Shown: positions 54,979 to 63,886, counted from the stretch's first letter. The stretch is DNA of 64,000 nucleotides from Bianquea renquensis (GCF_014384895.1 NZ_JACRSQ010000008.1:76231-140230); one strand, 5' to 3'. A program made the numbers and translations. The notes: generated by a model not told the origin, from the letters alone.

Positions 54979-55470
54979 GTGAAAAATATTGTGTTGATTG
55001 GAATGCCTGGCTGTGGGAAGAGTACCGTGGGGGTTATCCTGGCGAAGACAATAGGAGCAGAGTTTGTCGATACGGATTTGGTTATCCAAAAGCGGGAGGG
55101 ACGTCTGCTTCAGCAGATCTTGGACACTCGCGGGGTCAAGGCATTTCTAGAGGCGGAGGAAGCGGCGGTTCGATCTCTAGCGTGTCATCAGACTGTAATC
55201 GCAACTGGCGGAAGCGTGGTGTACAGCGAGGCGGCCATGGAGCATTTGCGGCGAGACGGCACGATCATCTACCTTCAGCTTTCCTATGAAGAGATGATGC
55301 GCCGTCTCGACAACATCACAACCCGGGGCATCGTCATACCCGAAGGAAGCACAATGCGGGATGTGTTTGACCAGCGCTCGGGGCTGTATGAGCGCTATGC
55401 GGATGTGACCCTGCCGTGCAGCGGGCGCACTGTGGAGGAGACGGTGGAGGCAATTGTAAAGGCAGTTTGA
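54979..55470 (+). CDS. aroK: Shikimate kinase
   Basis: 163 residues. Phosphorylates shikimate in chorismate synthesis. P-loop GMPGCGKST, the shikimate-binding DTDLVIQKREG, and ATGGSVV are visible. In the lid region the motif is TTRGIVIP with an arginine available. GTG 54979 starts the domain cleanly; an upstream in-frame extension lies inside potD. It is 31 bp after potD and may be read from the same transcript. No other aro gene is nearby. Confidence 0.88.
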   Translation: MKNIVLIGMPGCGKSTVGVILAKTIGAEFVDTDLVIQKREGRLLQQILDTRGVKAFLEAEEAAVRSLACHQTVIATGGSVVYSEAAMEHLRRDGTIIYLQLSYEEMMRRLDNITTRGIVIPEGSTMRDVFDQRSGLYERYADVTLPCSGRTVEETVEAIVKAV

Positions 55471-55479
55471 CACAAAAAC

Positions 55480-55528
55480 AATCACCACGCTATGACAAGT
55501 GAAAGTGCTTGCCAATGGCGTGGTGATT
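55480..55528 (+). terminator. Hairpin after aroK
   Basis: A perfect 11-bp stem AATCACCACGC / GCGTGGTGATT with inner CAAG/CTTG pairing. No T tract follows (GAGTATAG), so it may be an mRNA-stabilising 3' hairpin and not a terminator. Confidence 0.4.
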
Positions 55529-55630
55529 GAGTATAGTGGGTTGGGATTCGTCTGTCACAATGGGGAAAATGAATGGATTCAGGTATTCCGGCATATAGTA
55601 TAGGAGAACTTCGTATCAGGAGGAATCCCT

Positions 55631-56347
55631 GTGAGAAAAAAGCCGTCCTGTTTGAGAAAATCCATACCGATTGTGGTATGCCTGGTTGGCTTCTATATTC
55701 TGGTGCAGCTGGTCACCCAGCCGGATGGCATATTGGAAGCCGCATCCGGGCCGGCAGGAGCGCAGAAGGAAGAGTATTATATCTATGTGGATCTGAATGA
55801 AGATCAGCTCTATCTCTATCAGAATGGGCAACTGGTAAAGACCTTTCCCTGCAGTGGCGGAAAATACACAACGCCGTCGCCCCTTGGAACCTGGAAGATC
55901 GTGTCGAAAGATACCTGGAACGAGGGATTTGGGGGGACATGGATGGCGCTCAATGTCCCATGGGGGCAATACGGAATCCATGGAACGGATGAGCCGTGGA
56001 CGGTGGGAAGCAACGCCTCGAAGGGCTGTATCCGGATGTACAATGAGGACGCGGAGGAGCTGAGAAAATTGGTTCCCTATGGCACCTATGTTACCATCGT
56101 AAAGGGCACCTACGGGTATTTTGGCGATTCCTACCGCACGCTGAAAAATGGACATATTGGATCCGATGTGTATGCTGTTCAGATCCGCCTTGGACAGCTG
56201 GGATATTATATGGGAACGCCCGATGGAAAGTTTGGGGCGGGCCTGTCAGATTCGGTAAAACGATTTAAGCAGGACCACCAGCTTGGCAGCACACCCGTCG
56301 TTGACGAGGCGACCTATGAGGCAATGGGATTCTTTCCTTTTGAATAG
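55631..56347 (+). CDS. L,D-transpeptidase (YkuD) with peptidoglycan-binding domain
   Basis: 238 residues. A signal anchor (about residues 8-28) is followed by a YkuD catalytic domain with YIYVDLNEDQLYLYQNGQ, HGTDEP, and the catalytic SKGCIRM cysteine motif near residue 137. A C-terminal peptidoglycan-binding repeat (VYAVQIRLGQLGYYMGTPDG) completes it. It makes 3-3 cross-links or attaches proteins to peptidoglycan outside the membrane. GTG 55631 follows AGGAGGAATC. Confidence 0.92.
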   Translation: MRKKPSCLRKSIPIVVCLVGFYILVQLVTQPDGILEAASGPAGAQKEEYYIYVDLNEDQLYLYQNGQLVKTFPCSGGKYTTPSPLGTWKIVSKDTWNEGFGGTWMALNVPWGQYGIHGTDEPWTVGSNASKGCIRMYNEDAEELRKLVPYGTYVTIVKGTYGYFGDSYRTLKNGHIGSDVYAVQIRLGQLGYYMGTPDGKFGAGLSDSVKRFKQDHQLGSTPVVDEATYEAMGFFPFE

Positions 56348-56388
56348 AGTACCCGCATAGGGGCCGAAAGTCCAGCCTAAGTACTTTT
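56348..56388 (+). terminator. Structured element and probable terminator after the L,D-transpeptidase
   Basis: AGTAC / GTACT outer stem and TAGG / CCTA inner stem around a GGCCGAAAGTCC loop region, followed by TTTT. The outer stem starts on the base after the stop codon. Confidence 0.4.
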
Positions 56389-56469
56389 GGCGTATCCCAA
56401 CAAACCATAGCAGGACAAGGGTGGAAATCCCTTGGTATAAAATTTACGCGACGAGAAAGGATTGCAGCG

Positions 56470-57870
56470 ATGAGAGACTTTATGGATGACAATTTTTTGT
56501 TGGATACGCCAACAGCGGTGGAGCTATACCATCAGACGGCGAAGAGGCAGCCGGTCATCGACTACCATTGTCATTTGAGCGCAAGCGATATTCTGGACAA
56601 TCAGCCCATCTCCGACCTATACACGCTGTGGCTTGCCGGCGACCACTATAAGTGGAGGGCAATGCGCGCGGCTGGAATTCCAGAGCGGCTGATCACAGGG
56701 GATGCGGATGGATACGAGAAATATTTGGCGTACGCGAAAATGATGCCGGAAGCCATTGGAAATCCTCTGTATCACTGGACGCACCTAGAGCTTCGCCGGT
56801 ATTTTGGAATCCAGGATTTTCTCTGCCCGGAAACGGCGGAGAGTATCTGGCGCCAGGCGGAGCGGAGAATCGCCCAGGGAGGATTTACCCCCCGGGAGCT
56901 AATCCTGCGGTCCAACCTGTATGCCCTGTGCACCACGGAGGACCCAAGCGCACAGCTGAGAGAACACGCAGAGCTAGCCCAGTGTAAGGACTTTCCTGTG
57001 AAAGTGTTGCCGGCTTTTCGACCCGATGGAGTCCTTCATATAGAAGAGAAGGGATTTGCCAGCCGCGTGCAGAATTTAGGGACAGCCGCGGGTATTAAAA
57101 TTGTGAACCTGGCATCCCTGAAGGAAGCGCTTGTCCGCAGAATGGATTATTTTGTGAATTTTGGCTGCCCTGCCAGCGACATGGCTTTTGAAAAGATGCC
57201 CTGTGCCCTGACGGATGTGAATTCGGTGGAGATGATCTTCCAGGCGGCGCTGTCTGGCAAAAGGCTGACGGATAGGGAAGCGGAGCAGTATTCCACTCAT
57301 ATGTTGCTATTTCTGGGGAAAGAGTATCACCGGAGAGATTGGGCTATGGAGATCCATCTCGGCGCCATGCGCAGCCAGAATACCAGACGGGTCCAGGAGG
57401 TCGGCTATGCCAGCGGATTTGACTCCATCGGGGACTGTGAAATGGAAGCTCCGCTCTTTCATTTTTTGGACGAGCTTGAGAAAGACAGGGCGCTGCCGAA
57501 AACCATCCTTTTCTGTGTGAATTCCAAAGACAGCGATGTCTTCGCGTCGATGATTGGAAATTTTCAGTCGGATCGGTGGCCGTCTAAGATGCAGTACGGA
57601 ACGGCGTGGTGGTTCCAGGATCACCGCGCAGGCATGGAAAGACAGATGCGCGATTTAGCAAGCCAAGGGTTATTAGGCGGGTTTATTGGCATGTTGACAG
57701 ATTCTAGAAGTTTCCTTTCCTATTCGAGGCATGAGTATTTTCGGCGTATCCTGTGCGGTATGATCGGGCGTTGGGTAGAAAATGGGGAGTATCCGTCGGA
57801 GAGAAAGCAGCTGACGCGGCTAGTGGAGAATATTTGTTTCCACAATGCGAAAGAATATTTTAATCTTTAG
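56470..57870 (+). CDS. uxaC: Glucuronate isomerase
   Basis: 466 residues, full length. Interconverts glucuronate and fructuronate (and galacturonate and tagaturonate) at the head of hexuronate catabolism. The N-terminal FMDDNFLLDTPTAVELYH with YHCHLSASDI, and later MLTDSRSFLSYSRHEYFRR, are strongly conserved. AGAAAGGA precedes ATG 56470. The other hexuronate genes (uxaB, uxuA, kdgK, kdgA) are not in the window. An esterase follows 12 bp later. Confidence 0.95.
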   Translation: MRDFMDDNFLLDTPTAVELYHQTAKRQPVIDYHCHLSASDILDNQPISDLYTLWLAGDHYKWRAMRAAGIPERLITGDADGYEKYLAYAKMMPEAIGNPLYHWTHLELRRYFGIQDFLCPETAESIWRQAERRIAQGGFTPRELILRSNLYALCTTEDPSAQLREHAELAQCKDFPVKVLPAFRPDGVLHIEEKGFASRVQNLGTAAGIKIVNLASLKEALVRRMDYFVNFGCPASDMAFEKMPCALTDVNSVEMIFQAALSGKRLTDREAEQYSTHMLLFLGKEYHRRDWAMEIHLGAMRSQNTRRVQEVGYASGFDSIGDCEMEAPLFHFLDELEKDRALPKTILFCVNSKDSDVFASMIGNFQSDRWPSKMQYGTAWWFQDHRAGMERQMRDLASQGLLGGFIGMLTDSRSFLSYSRHEYFRRILCGMIGRWVENGEYPSERKQLTRLVENICFHNAKEYFNL

Positions 57871-57882
57871 GGGGAATGACAG

Positions 57883-58662
57883 ATGGCGTTGCTTCATGTA
57901 AACTATTTTTCCAATGTGCTGGGGATGTGTATGAATATGGATGTGATTCTTCCACAGCAAACCAAAGGGCAGATCGGGATGGAAGGCGCGGTGAACAGCA
58001 CTTCCTATCCGACGCTGTATCTTCTGCACGGCATGAGCGATGATCATACGATCTGGCAGAGGCGCACGTCCATTGAGCGCTATGTGAGCGATATGGGCAT
58101 CGCCGTTGTAATGCCCACGGTGCATCTTGGATGGTATACGGATATGGTTCACGGTCGAAAATATTGGACGTTTATTTCGGAGGAGCTGCCCGCAATCTGC
58201 CGGTCCTTTTTTCCCAATCTGTCGGACAAGCGCGAGGAGACATTCGCCGCTGGGCTGTCCATGGGAGGATACGGCGCCTTGAAGCTGGGGTTGAGGGCCG
58301 GTGATACCTTTGGAGCTGTGGCCTCCCTTTCCGGAGCTGTGGACATCGCCACATTCTTTGACAGCTACACTAACGATTCGCTCTTTTTCGATATATTTGG
58401 CTCCAAGGAGAGGGCGACAGGCAGCGATGATGACCTGTTCGCCCTGGCGGACAAGCTGGCCAGGTCTGGAAAGCCATTGCCGAAACTTTACATGTGGTGT
58501 GGAACAGAGGATCCCCTGTATGCGGATAATGCGAAGCTGCGGGATAGCCTGCGAACCCTCGGTTACGATTTAACCTATGAGGAGTCGGCGGGAAATCACA
58601 GCTGGACGTACTGGGATGAGAAGATCCAGACGGTACTTCGCTGGCTTCCCCTCGGAAAATAA
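57883..58662 (+). CDS. Esterase, EstA/esterase D-type alpha/beta hydrolase
   Basis: 259 residues, cytoplasmic. Triad is visible: serine in GLSMGGYGAL, aspartate in CGTEDPLY and histidine in GNHSWTYW. The N-terminal VDVILPQQTKG-like strand and LYLLHGMSDDHTIWQRRTS match tributyrin-esterase / acyl-esterase proteins of Firmicutes. Close spacing after uxaC suggests co-transcription, perhaps to remove acyl groups from uronate-rich plant or host glycans; that link is inferred. Confidence 0.88.
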   Translation: MALLHVNYFSNVLGMCMNMDVILPQQTKGQIGMEGAVNSTSYPTLYLLHGMSDDHTIWQRRTSIERYVSDMGIAVVMPTVHLGWYTDMVHGRKYWTFISEELPAICRSFFPNLSDKREETFAAGLSMGGYGALKLGLRAGDTFGAVASLSGAVDIATFFDSYTNDSLFFDIFGSKERATGSDDDLFALADKLARSGKPLPKLYMWCGTEDPLYADNAKLRDSLRTLGYDLTYEESAGNHSWTYWDEKIQTVLRWLPLGK

Positions 58663-58671
58663 AGCAGCCCC

Positions 58672-58724
58672 TTGCCTTTTTTGCTGGCTCGTGGTACAAT
58701 TTCCATGCCGCAGTTTCTGCGGCA
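58672..58724 (+). promoter_or_regulatory. Promoter with 5'-end hairpin before the PAP2 gene
   Basis: TTGCCT (58672-58677), 17-base spacer, TACAAT (58695-58700). A perfect 8-bp hairpin TGCCGCAG-TTT-CTGCGGCA (58706-58724) starts about at the predicted first transcribed base. Confidence 0.6.
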
Positions 58725-58773
58725 AAGCGCAGTGACTCAGAGAGTTTACGGATAGGATAAGGGAATGAGAAGT

Positions 58774-59286
58774 ATGCGATGGATACAGACAGTTGACAAT
58801 CAGATACTGGGATTTATTCAAAATCACATCCGGTGTAGGTTTCTCGACCGTGTGATGCCGGTTTTGACCTCCCTGGGAAATGGCGGTGCGATTTGGCTGA
58901 TCATTACGGCGGTTTGGCTTGCCCGGGCCGGCACGAGACGCATGGGATTTCTGCTGTTGGCGGTACTGCTGGTATGCGTGGCGGTGGGAAACTTCGGGAT
59001 CAAGCTGGTCGCGGCCCGGAAGCGGCCGTGTCATACCGATACGGAGTTTGAACTTCTGATCAACAGGCCATCGGATTTTTCGTTTCCTTCCTGTCATACC
59101 ATGTCGTCCTTTGGCGCAGCTGGCGTGATTGTGTCAATATATCCCCTTTGGGGCATCGCCGCTTTGGCACTGGCGGCGGTCATTGGATTTTCCCGGCTGT
59201 ACCTATACGTCCACTACCCATCGGATGTGGTAGCTGGGCTGGTGCTGGGCTTGCTGGCGGCCGGCTTCATCGTATATTTTGTATAG
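58774..59286 (+). CDS. PAP2-family phosphatase
   Basis: About 170 residues with five or six membrane helices. The phosphatase motifs are KLVAARKRPC, PSCHTMSSFG (here in FSFPSCHTMSS) and SRLYLYVHYPSDVVAG, all with their catalytic His and Arg. It probably dephosphorylates a lipid phosphate or undecaprenyl pyrophosphate. ATG 58774 is 10 bases after AAGGGA; ATG 58765 is an alternative. Confidence 0.9.
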   Translation: MRWIQTVDNQILGFIQNHIRCRFLDRVMPVLTSLGNGGAIWLIITAVWLARAGTRRMGFLLLAVLLVCVAVGNFGIKLVAARKRPCHTDTEFELLINRPSDFSFPSCHTMSSFGAAGVIVSIYPLWGIAALALAAVIGFSRLYLYVHYPSDVVAGLVLGLLAAGFIVYFV

Positions 59287-59461
59287 ACGGCTTATGGCTA
59301 TGGCAGATGGCACAATATACGATTTTACTAATGACTGTACGATTTTATATAGCCATGAAGCTGACGTATTTAGTATAATAAACGGTAGTTCTCCGCTTGC
59401 TCTCTGTTTATAATACATCCGTACGGCGGATGGTATAAAGGGAAAGGAGACGAGAATACGG

Positions 59462-59974
59462 ATGGAATCCATTGTATTGAAACAATATAAAGAAAAGGAC
59501 GGCGCTGCGGCCAGCGAAATCTGGAACCAGGTGGTGGAAGAGGGACTCTATTTCCCAGGGGACAGAGTATTGCCGGTTGAAGAAGCGAACGCGTATTTTC
59601 TGGAGCAAACCGATACGATTACCGCGTGGCGCGGGGATGAGATGGTTGGACTGTATATCCTGCATCCAAACAATATCGGGCGCTGTGGTCACATCGCCAA
59701 CGCTTCCTATGCTGTGCGCCAGGGCGAGCGAGGACAGGGCATTGGACGCAGGCTCGTGGAGGATTCGCTGCTGCGGGCTAAGGCTCGAGGTTTTCTGGGG
59801 CTACAGTTCAATGCTGTGGTGGCGACAAACACAGGCGCCATGGCGCTGTATGAGAGCATTGGGTTTCAGCGACTGGCGCGGGTTCCAAAGGGGTATCACG
59901 CAAAGGATGGCGGGTACTTGGATACATATATCTATCTGTATTCCTTTTGTGATGATCAGATGGATAACTTTTAA
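59462..59974 (+). CDS. GNAT-family N-acetyltransferase
   Basis: 170 residues, one GNAT domain. The acetyl-CoA motif is RGQGIGRRLVEDSLLRA, preceded by HIANASYAV and followed by NTGAMALYESIGFQ. Substrate unknown. GGAAAGGAGAC precedes ATG 59462. The 175-bp upstream gap holds two -10-like sequences (TATAAT near 59374 and 59411), so it probably has its own promoter. Confidence 0.9.
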   Translation: MESIVLKQYKEKDGAAASEIWNQVVEEGLYFPGDRVLPVEEANAYFLEQTDTITAWRGDEMVGLYILHPNNIGRCGHIANASYAVRQGERGQGIGRRLVEDSLLRAKARGFLGLQFNAVVATNTGAMALYESIGFQRLARVPKGYHAKDGGYLDTYIYLYSFCDDQMDNF

Positions 59975-59989
59975 GAGGAGGCGCGAGGC

Positions 59990-61057
59990 ATGACCCCAGC
60001 ACAACGGGTTTATGCGGTATTGCGCGGGGAGATACCAGATCAGGTCCCCTTTACCGTGTATGAATATTTAATGGACGGGTTTCCTTTTGAGCAGTCGCTG
60101 CGGGAGCAAGGAGCCTGTGTGGTCCACCGGGTATCCTCAGCGCGGATTACCTATCCCAACGTGCAGGAGTTTTCGGAGACTGTGTATGTGGACGGGCGAA
60201 AGCACATTCGGACAGTGCGGCGGACGCCCTACGGCGATTTGACGACGCTGACGGAGCCAGCGGGGCTGACGTCATGGACGCGGGAGCACATGTTTAAAAC
60301 GCCGGATGATTACAAAAAGATGGCCTTCTTATTTTCCGATATGCAGGTGACGTCCCGGTACGAGGAGCTGGCGGAGCAGGTGGCGCTGGACAGGGCAGAG
60401 CAGGATGTGATCTTTCGTGATGATATCGGGTTAGAGCCGCTCCAGAAGATCATCGACTGTATGGGAACGTTGGAGTTCTGCTATGAGTGGATGGACAATC
60501 GGGACGAGATTCTGAAATTGTATTCGATTCTTCGGGACAAGGCAAGACTTGTCTACCCCATCATCGCGGCATCTCCTTTCCGGTTTTCCAACTATGGGGG
60601 AAATGTGACCCCGGAGATCATAGGGCGCGATGTCTTCGCTGAGTATTACATGCCGGTCTATGAGGAGGCGGCGGAGGTATTTCGGAAGTATGCGGCACTG
60701 AGCAAAAGTGAAAAAAAGTTGGGCGTGCACTTTGATGCGGACAATACGACCATCATGGATCTGATCGGTCAGACGCCGTTGGATTATATCGAGGCCTATG
60801 ATATCAGTATGAGCCCTGATGTAGCCACAGCCATGGGGCAGTGGCCGGACAAGATCCTATGGCTAAACTGGCCGAGCGGTTGGCAATGCCATTCCCGTGA
60901 GGGAATCATACAGGATACAAAGGATATCCTGGACCAGGCAAAAGATCGAAGCCGGTTCATCATCGGCATTACGGAGGATATTCCGGCCGATATTCACGAG
61001 CGTAACCTGCGGGCGATTTTACAATCGATCCAGCAGTATGGACAAAATGAAAGGTAA
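59990..61057 (+). CDS. URO-D-family protein (MtaA/CmuA-like)
   Basis: 355 residues of the uroporphyrinogen decarboxylase superfamily. Start MTPAQRVYAVLRGEIPDQVPF, here given as the key RGEIPDQVPF, is typical of the non-haem branch that includes cobamide methyltransferases. The later GVHFDADNTTIMDLIG and FIIGITEDIP fit the barrel. No haem synthesis gene is nearby. It lies 13 bp before a Gfo/Idh/MocA enzyme, a pairing seen in sugar clusters, so a role in sugar derivative or methyl-group metabolism is more likely than haem synthesis. Substrate unknown. Confidence 0.82.
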   Translation: MTPAQRVYAVLRGEIPDQVPFTVYEYLMDGFPFEQSLREQGACVVHRVSSARITYPNVQEFSETVYVDGRKHIRTVRRTPYGDLTTLTEPAGLTSWTREHMFKTPDDYKKMAFLFSDMQVTSRYEELAEQVALDRAEQDVIFRDDIGLEPLQKIIDCMGTLEFCYEWMDNRDEILKLYSILRDKARLVYPIIAASPFRFSNYGGNVTPEIIGRDVFAEYYMPVYEEAAEVFRKYAALSKSEKKLGVHFDADNTTIMDLIGQTPLDYIEAYDISMSPDVATAMGQWPDKILWLNWPSGWQCHSREGIIQDTKDILDQAKDRSRFIIGITEDIPADIHERNLRAILQSIQQYGQNER

Positions 61058-61070
61058 TGAGGTGTAGAAG

Positions 61071-62276
61071 ATGGCAAAGGTAAAAGAACAGTTGAAGATT
61101 GGCGTTGTAGGCCTTGGCGGACGTGGGACTAGTCTACTGGAGGCGGTCATGATCCCTATGGAGGACATCTCCATCATCGGCGTCTGTGATAAATATGAGG
61201 ATCGCCGGATGCACGCCGCTCAGATGGTAAAGGAGAAGAAGGGAAACGAGCCGCTGTGTACGGCTGACTACAAAGAGATTTTGGCGCTGGGTGAGCTGGA
61301 CGCCCTTGTGGTGACCACATCGTGGGCGGACCATTTACAGCCGGCTATCGACGCTATGAAAGCCGGCAAGCGAGTTGCCATGGAGGTCGGCGGAGCCTAC
61401 TCGCTGGATCAGCTGTGGCAGTTGGTTCACACGTCGGAGGAGACAGGAATTCCGTGTATGATGCTTGAGAATTGTTGCTATGGCCGGGATGAGCTGATGG
61501 TCCGCAACATGGTGGAGCAGGGGGTTTTCGGTGAGATCGTACACTGCCAGGGTGGATATCATCACGATCTGCGGCACGAGATTTCCTTTGGCCGGGAAAA
61601 CCGTCACTACCGTCTGGACAATTATAAAAACCGCAATTGTGAGAATTATCCCACGCATGAGCTGGGGCCCATTGCAAAGGTTTTAAAGATCAATCACGGA
61701 AACCGTATGGTGTCTCTGAGCTCCGTGGCGTCCAAGTCTCGCGGCCTTAATGATTATTTGAAGAGAGAAAAGGGCGATGAGTATGACATCACCAATTATC
61801 CCTTTGCGCAGGGGGATGTGGTGACGACGACAATCCGCTGTGCTCACGGAGAGACCATCGTTCTCACACTGGACACAACCCTTCCCAGAGCGTATTCCCG
61901 TGGATTCCACATTCAGGGCACCAGGGCCATGTATATGGAGGACAATCGGAGCCTCTTCATCGATGGAGTGCACAATCAGTATGATTTCTGCTGGAAGGAT
62001 CAGTGGAATAATGTGGAGGAATATCGGGATCAGTATGAGCATCCCATCTGGAAACAGTATCTGGCCGAGGGCATTAAGGGCGGCCACGACGGGATGGACT
62101 GGCTGGTGTTCCGCGCCTTCTTCGAGAGTGTTATGAAGGACGAAGAGCCACCTATCGACGTATACGACACGGCAGCTTGGATGTGCATCAGCGCCCTGTC
62201 AGAGAATTCCATCGCCATGGGCGGGCTGCCGGTCGCCATTCCGGACTTCACCAACGGCAAATGGATCACACGGTAA
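61071..62276 (+). CDS. Gfo/Idh/MocA-family oxidoreductase, GH109-like
   Basis: 401 residues. N-terminal NAD-binding Rossmann domain with VVGLGGRGTSLLEAV, EVGGAYSLDQLWQL as the substrate-side helix, then a C-terminal alpha/beta domain. The segment ENYPTHELGPIAKVL followed by SLSSVASKSRGL resembles the YPTHGLGP region of GH109 glycosidases, which use NAD+ to cleave N-acetylgalactosaminides. It may be a glycosidase or an ordinary sugar dehydrogenase. Paired with the URO-D protein. No signal peptide. Confidence 0.85.
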   Translation: MAKVKEQLKIGVVGLGGRGTSLLEAVMIPMEDISIIGVCDKYEDRRMHAAQMVKEKKGNEPLCTADYKEILALGELDALVVTTSWADHLQPAIDAMKAGKRVAMEVGGAYSLDQLWQLVHTSEETGIPCMMLENCCYGRDELMVRNMVEQGVFGEIVHCQGGYHHDLRHEISFGRENRHYRLDNYKNRNCENYPTHELGPIAKVLKINHGNRMVSLSSVASKSRGLNDYLKREKGDEYDITNYPFAQGDVVTTTIRCAHGETIVLTLDTTLPRAYSRGFHIQGTRAMYMEDNRSLFIDGVHNQYDFCWKDQWNNVEEYRDQYEHPIWKQYLAEGIKGGHDGMDWLVFRAFFESVMKDEEPPIDVYDTAAWMCISALSENSIAMGGLPVAIPDFTNGKWITR

Positions 62277-62421
62277 GGGCATCGGTAGGGCCTTTATAGA
62301 AGAAGTGTGTATTTGCTAAAGGGATTGACACAAAAGACCGAATTGCGAATCTCAAAAATGAATGGGCGCACCGGAAAGTCCATGGCGGGCCACAAGTCGC
62401 AAAAGCTAGTAAGGCTGTTCA

Positions 62422-62446
62422 GCCGCCCGAGTGGGCGGCCTTTTTT
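62422..62446 (+). terminator. Terminator after the oxidoreductase gene
   Basis: Perfect 7-bp stem GCCGCCC-GAGT-GGGCGGC followed by CTTTTTT. Strong. Confidence 0.88.
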
Positions 62447-62550
62447 AACATATCCAGCAATGATTTCCATTATAAAAATTGTAAAGCTCTTGCATTACTC
62501 ACATCTTTGTGATAATCTTAAGACATGTTGTGTGGATTGGAGTGAATAAT

Positions 62551-63612
62551 GTGAATATCAATGAATCCCTTGGCATCCTCTATGATACCTTATTTTATAA
62601 TGTGGTATATTTTAATCGCAAAGCTGTAGAAGCACGACTGAGCTCGCTTACACACAAGAAGACGGATACGATCCTATATAACTACGATTCTTTTCGGATC
62701 AAAAAAAATCTTCCGAATCCTCCCGATTCTCTCTATCCTTTTTTTCACTACAGTAAACACTTTCATTGTGTCCTCACGAAATTGGTTTTGGAAAAAACGG
62801 ATTTCTTTGGGGATTCAATCTCCGATTTTTTCCAAAAGCTTGAGGACAAGCGTTTTTTTAAACAGTACGTCGTTACTCACTATCTCCATACATTTGAGGA
62901 TGTCAATATGCAAAGGGTCCTTTTGGCAGAAGGCGAAAGCATTGCGAAGGCGTTAACTCTGCTGAGTGAATCTATTAAAATTGATTATTTCTATTATATG
63001 TTTTATCATTTCAATCAGCTGGCTGATCAGTTAATTTCATATTTAAAAAGTTTGCTCATCGAGGTGGAAAAATTTCATGCCAAAAATAAGGATAAAGCTG
63101 ACATCATCCATACCTTCATTTCCGCAGATACCACAAGTCAAGTGAAACGGGCTTGCATGATCGATGATGAAATTAATTTTGAGAATCAAACCTATTCTGT
63201 ATGTTATCTGGATCAGTATCTCATTATGAAAAGATCAACTCAGGGGAAAAAGCCTTTTGCCTTCCTTTTAGGTTGTAACTATTCGGATGTTTTATCCCAA
63301 GCCATTGATTACCGTTATATTACGATTTATTCTGTGATCAAGTCCTATGGCAATGATACCAAGCTTGATATAATACGCGAGCTGAGTAAAAAGGAGATGA
63401 CGGTTTCTCAGTTGTCAAGAAAGTTGCATTTATCTCGCTCCTCCATCGGTCGATATGTGGAGGATCTGGTTGAAGAAGTTGCCATTACAAGAGTAAAAAA
63501 GGGAGGCGCTGATATTTATTTGCGCCTAAATCCGGAATATTTTATACATTCGAAAACTGTTTTTATTGACTATGTCGATAATATTTTACTTGAACTTCGG
63601 ACTAATGTATGA
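62551..63612 (+). CDS. Winged-helix (ArsR-like) regulator with large N-terminal domain
   Basis: 353 residues. The first 265 residues match no family I recognise; they are rich in aromatic residues and predicted helical, and lack a signal peptide. The last 85 form a winged helix: DIIRELSKKEMTVSQLSRKLHLSRSSIGRYVEDL, of which the key part is TVSQLSRKLHLSRSSIGRYV. GTG 62551 follows GGAG by ten bases. The gene is clearly more AT-rich than those upstream, which suggests acquisition by transfer. The target is probably local, perhaps the small ORF that follows. Confidence 0.75.
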   Translation: MNINESLGILYDTLFYNVVYFNRKAVEARLSSLTHKKTDTILYNYDSFRIKKNLPNPPDSLYPFFHYSKHFHCVLTKLVLEKTDFFGDSISDFFQKLEDKRFFKQYVVTHYLHTFEDVNMQRVLLAEGESIAKALTLLSESIKIDYFYYMFYHFNQLADQLISYLKSLLIEVEKFHAKNKDKADIIHTFISADTTSQVKRACMIDDEINFENQTYSVCYLDQYLIMKRSTQGKKPFAFLLGCNYSDVLSQAIDYRYITIYSVIKSYGNDTKLDIIRELSKKEMTVSQLSRKLHLSRSSIGRYVEDLVEEVAITRVKKGGADIYLRLNPEYFIHSKTVFIDYVDNILLELRTNV

Positions 63613-63643
63613 TAATCTCTATGCTGGAAGGAGTGAAGATACT

Positions 63644-63745
63644 ATGTGGAAAAAGCCAACTGCCCATACCTTAGATGGCGGCTTGTTATCCTCTGATATT
63701 TTTTTGGCGGCACGTTCATCTTGTGGCTTAGGCTACATGAGATAA
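63644..63745 (+). CDS. Possible 33-residue peptide
   Basis: ATG 63644 lies ten bases after a good AAGGAG site and 31 bp after the regulator stop. It encodes MWKKPTAHTLDGG, a middle LLSSDIFLAARSS, and the end CGLGYMR. I do not recognise it. It could be a small secreted or modified peptide controlled by the upstream regulator, or the front of a truncated gene, since the sequence behind it looks like insertion-sequence debris. Confidence 0.35.
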   Translation: MWKKPTAHTLDGGLLSSDIFLAARSSCGLGYMR

Positions 63746-63818
63746 ACCAATCCATCCCGCTAAGATTAGAGAGTACGTTGAGCAGACTTTGACCGTTCCA
63801 TTAAAACGTAGGAGCTGT

Positions 63819-63854
63819 CGCACTAAATACTAATTAGTGCGCAGTGCTTTTTTT
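63819..63854 (+). terminator. Terminator upstream of the insertion sequence
   Basis: Stem CGCACTAA / TTAGTGCG with 7-base loop, flanked by CTG/CAG, then seven T at 63848-63854. Confidence 0.75.
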
Positions 63855-63886
63855 CAAAGAATAAGAGCCAGGTCTGTGCAATGATA

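Noticed and set aside
56348..56469. Riboswitch or small RNA before uxaC
   Set aside because: The nested stems with a GAAA segment are suggestive, but they match no aptamer I know, and TTTT directly after the stem fits a terminator of the preceding gene.
63746..63836. Protein fragment before the insertion sequence (frame with KIREYVEQTLTVPLKRR)
   Set aside because: It may be a transposase tail, but it is only about 30 codons, has no start and matches nothing I can name, so it was not listed as a feature.
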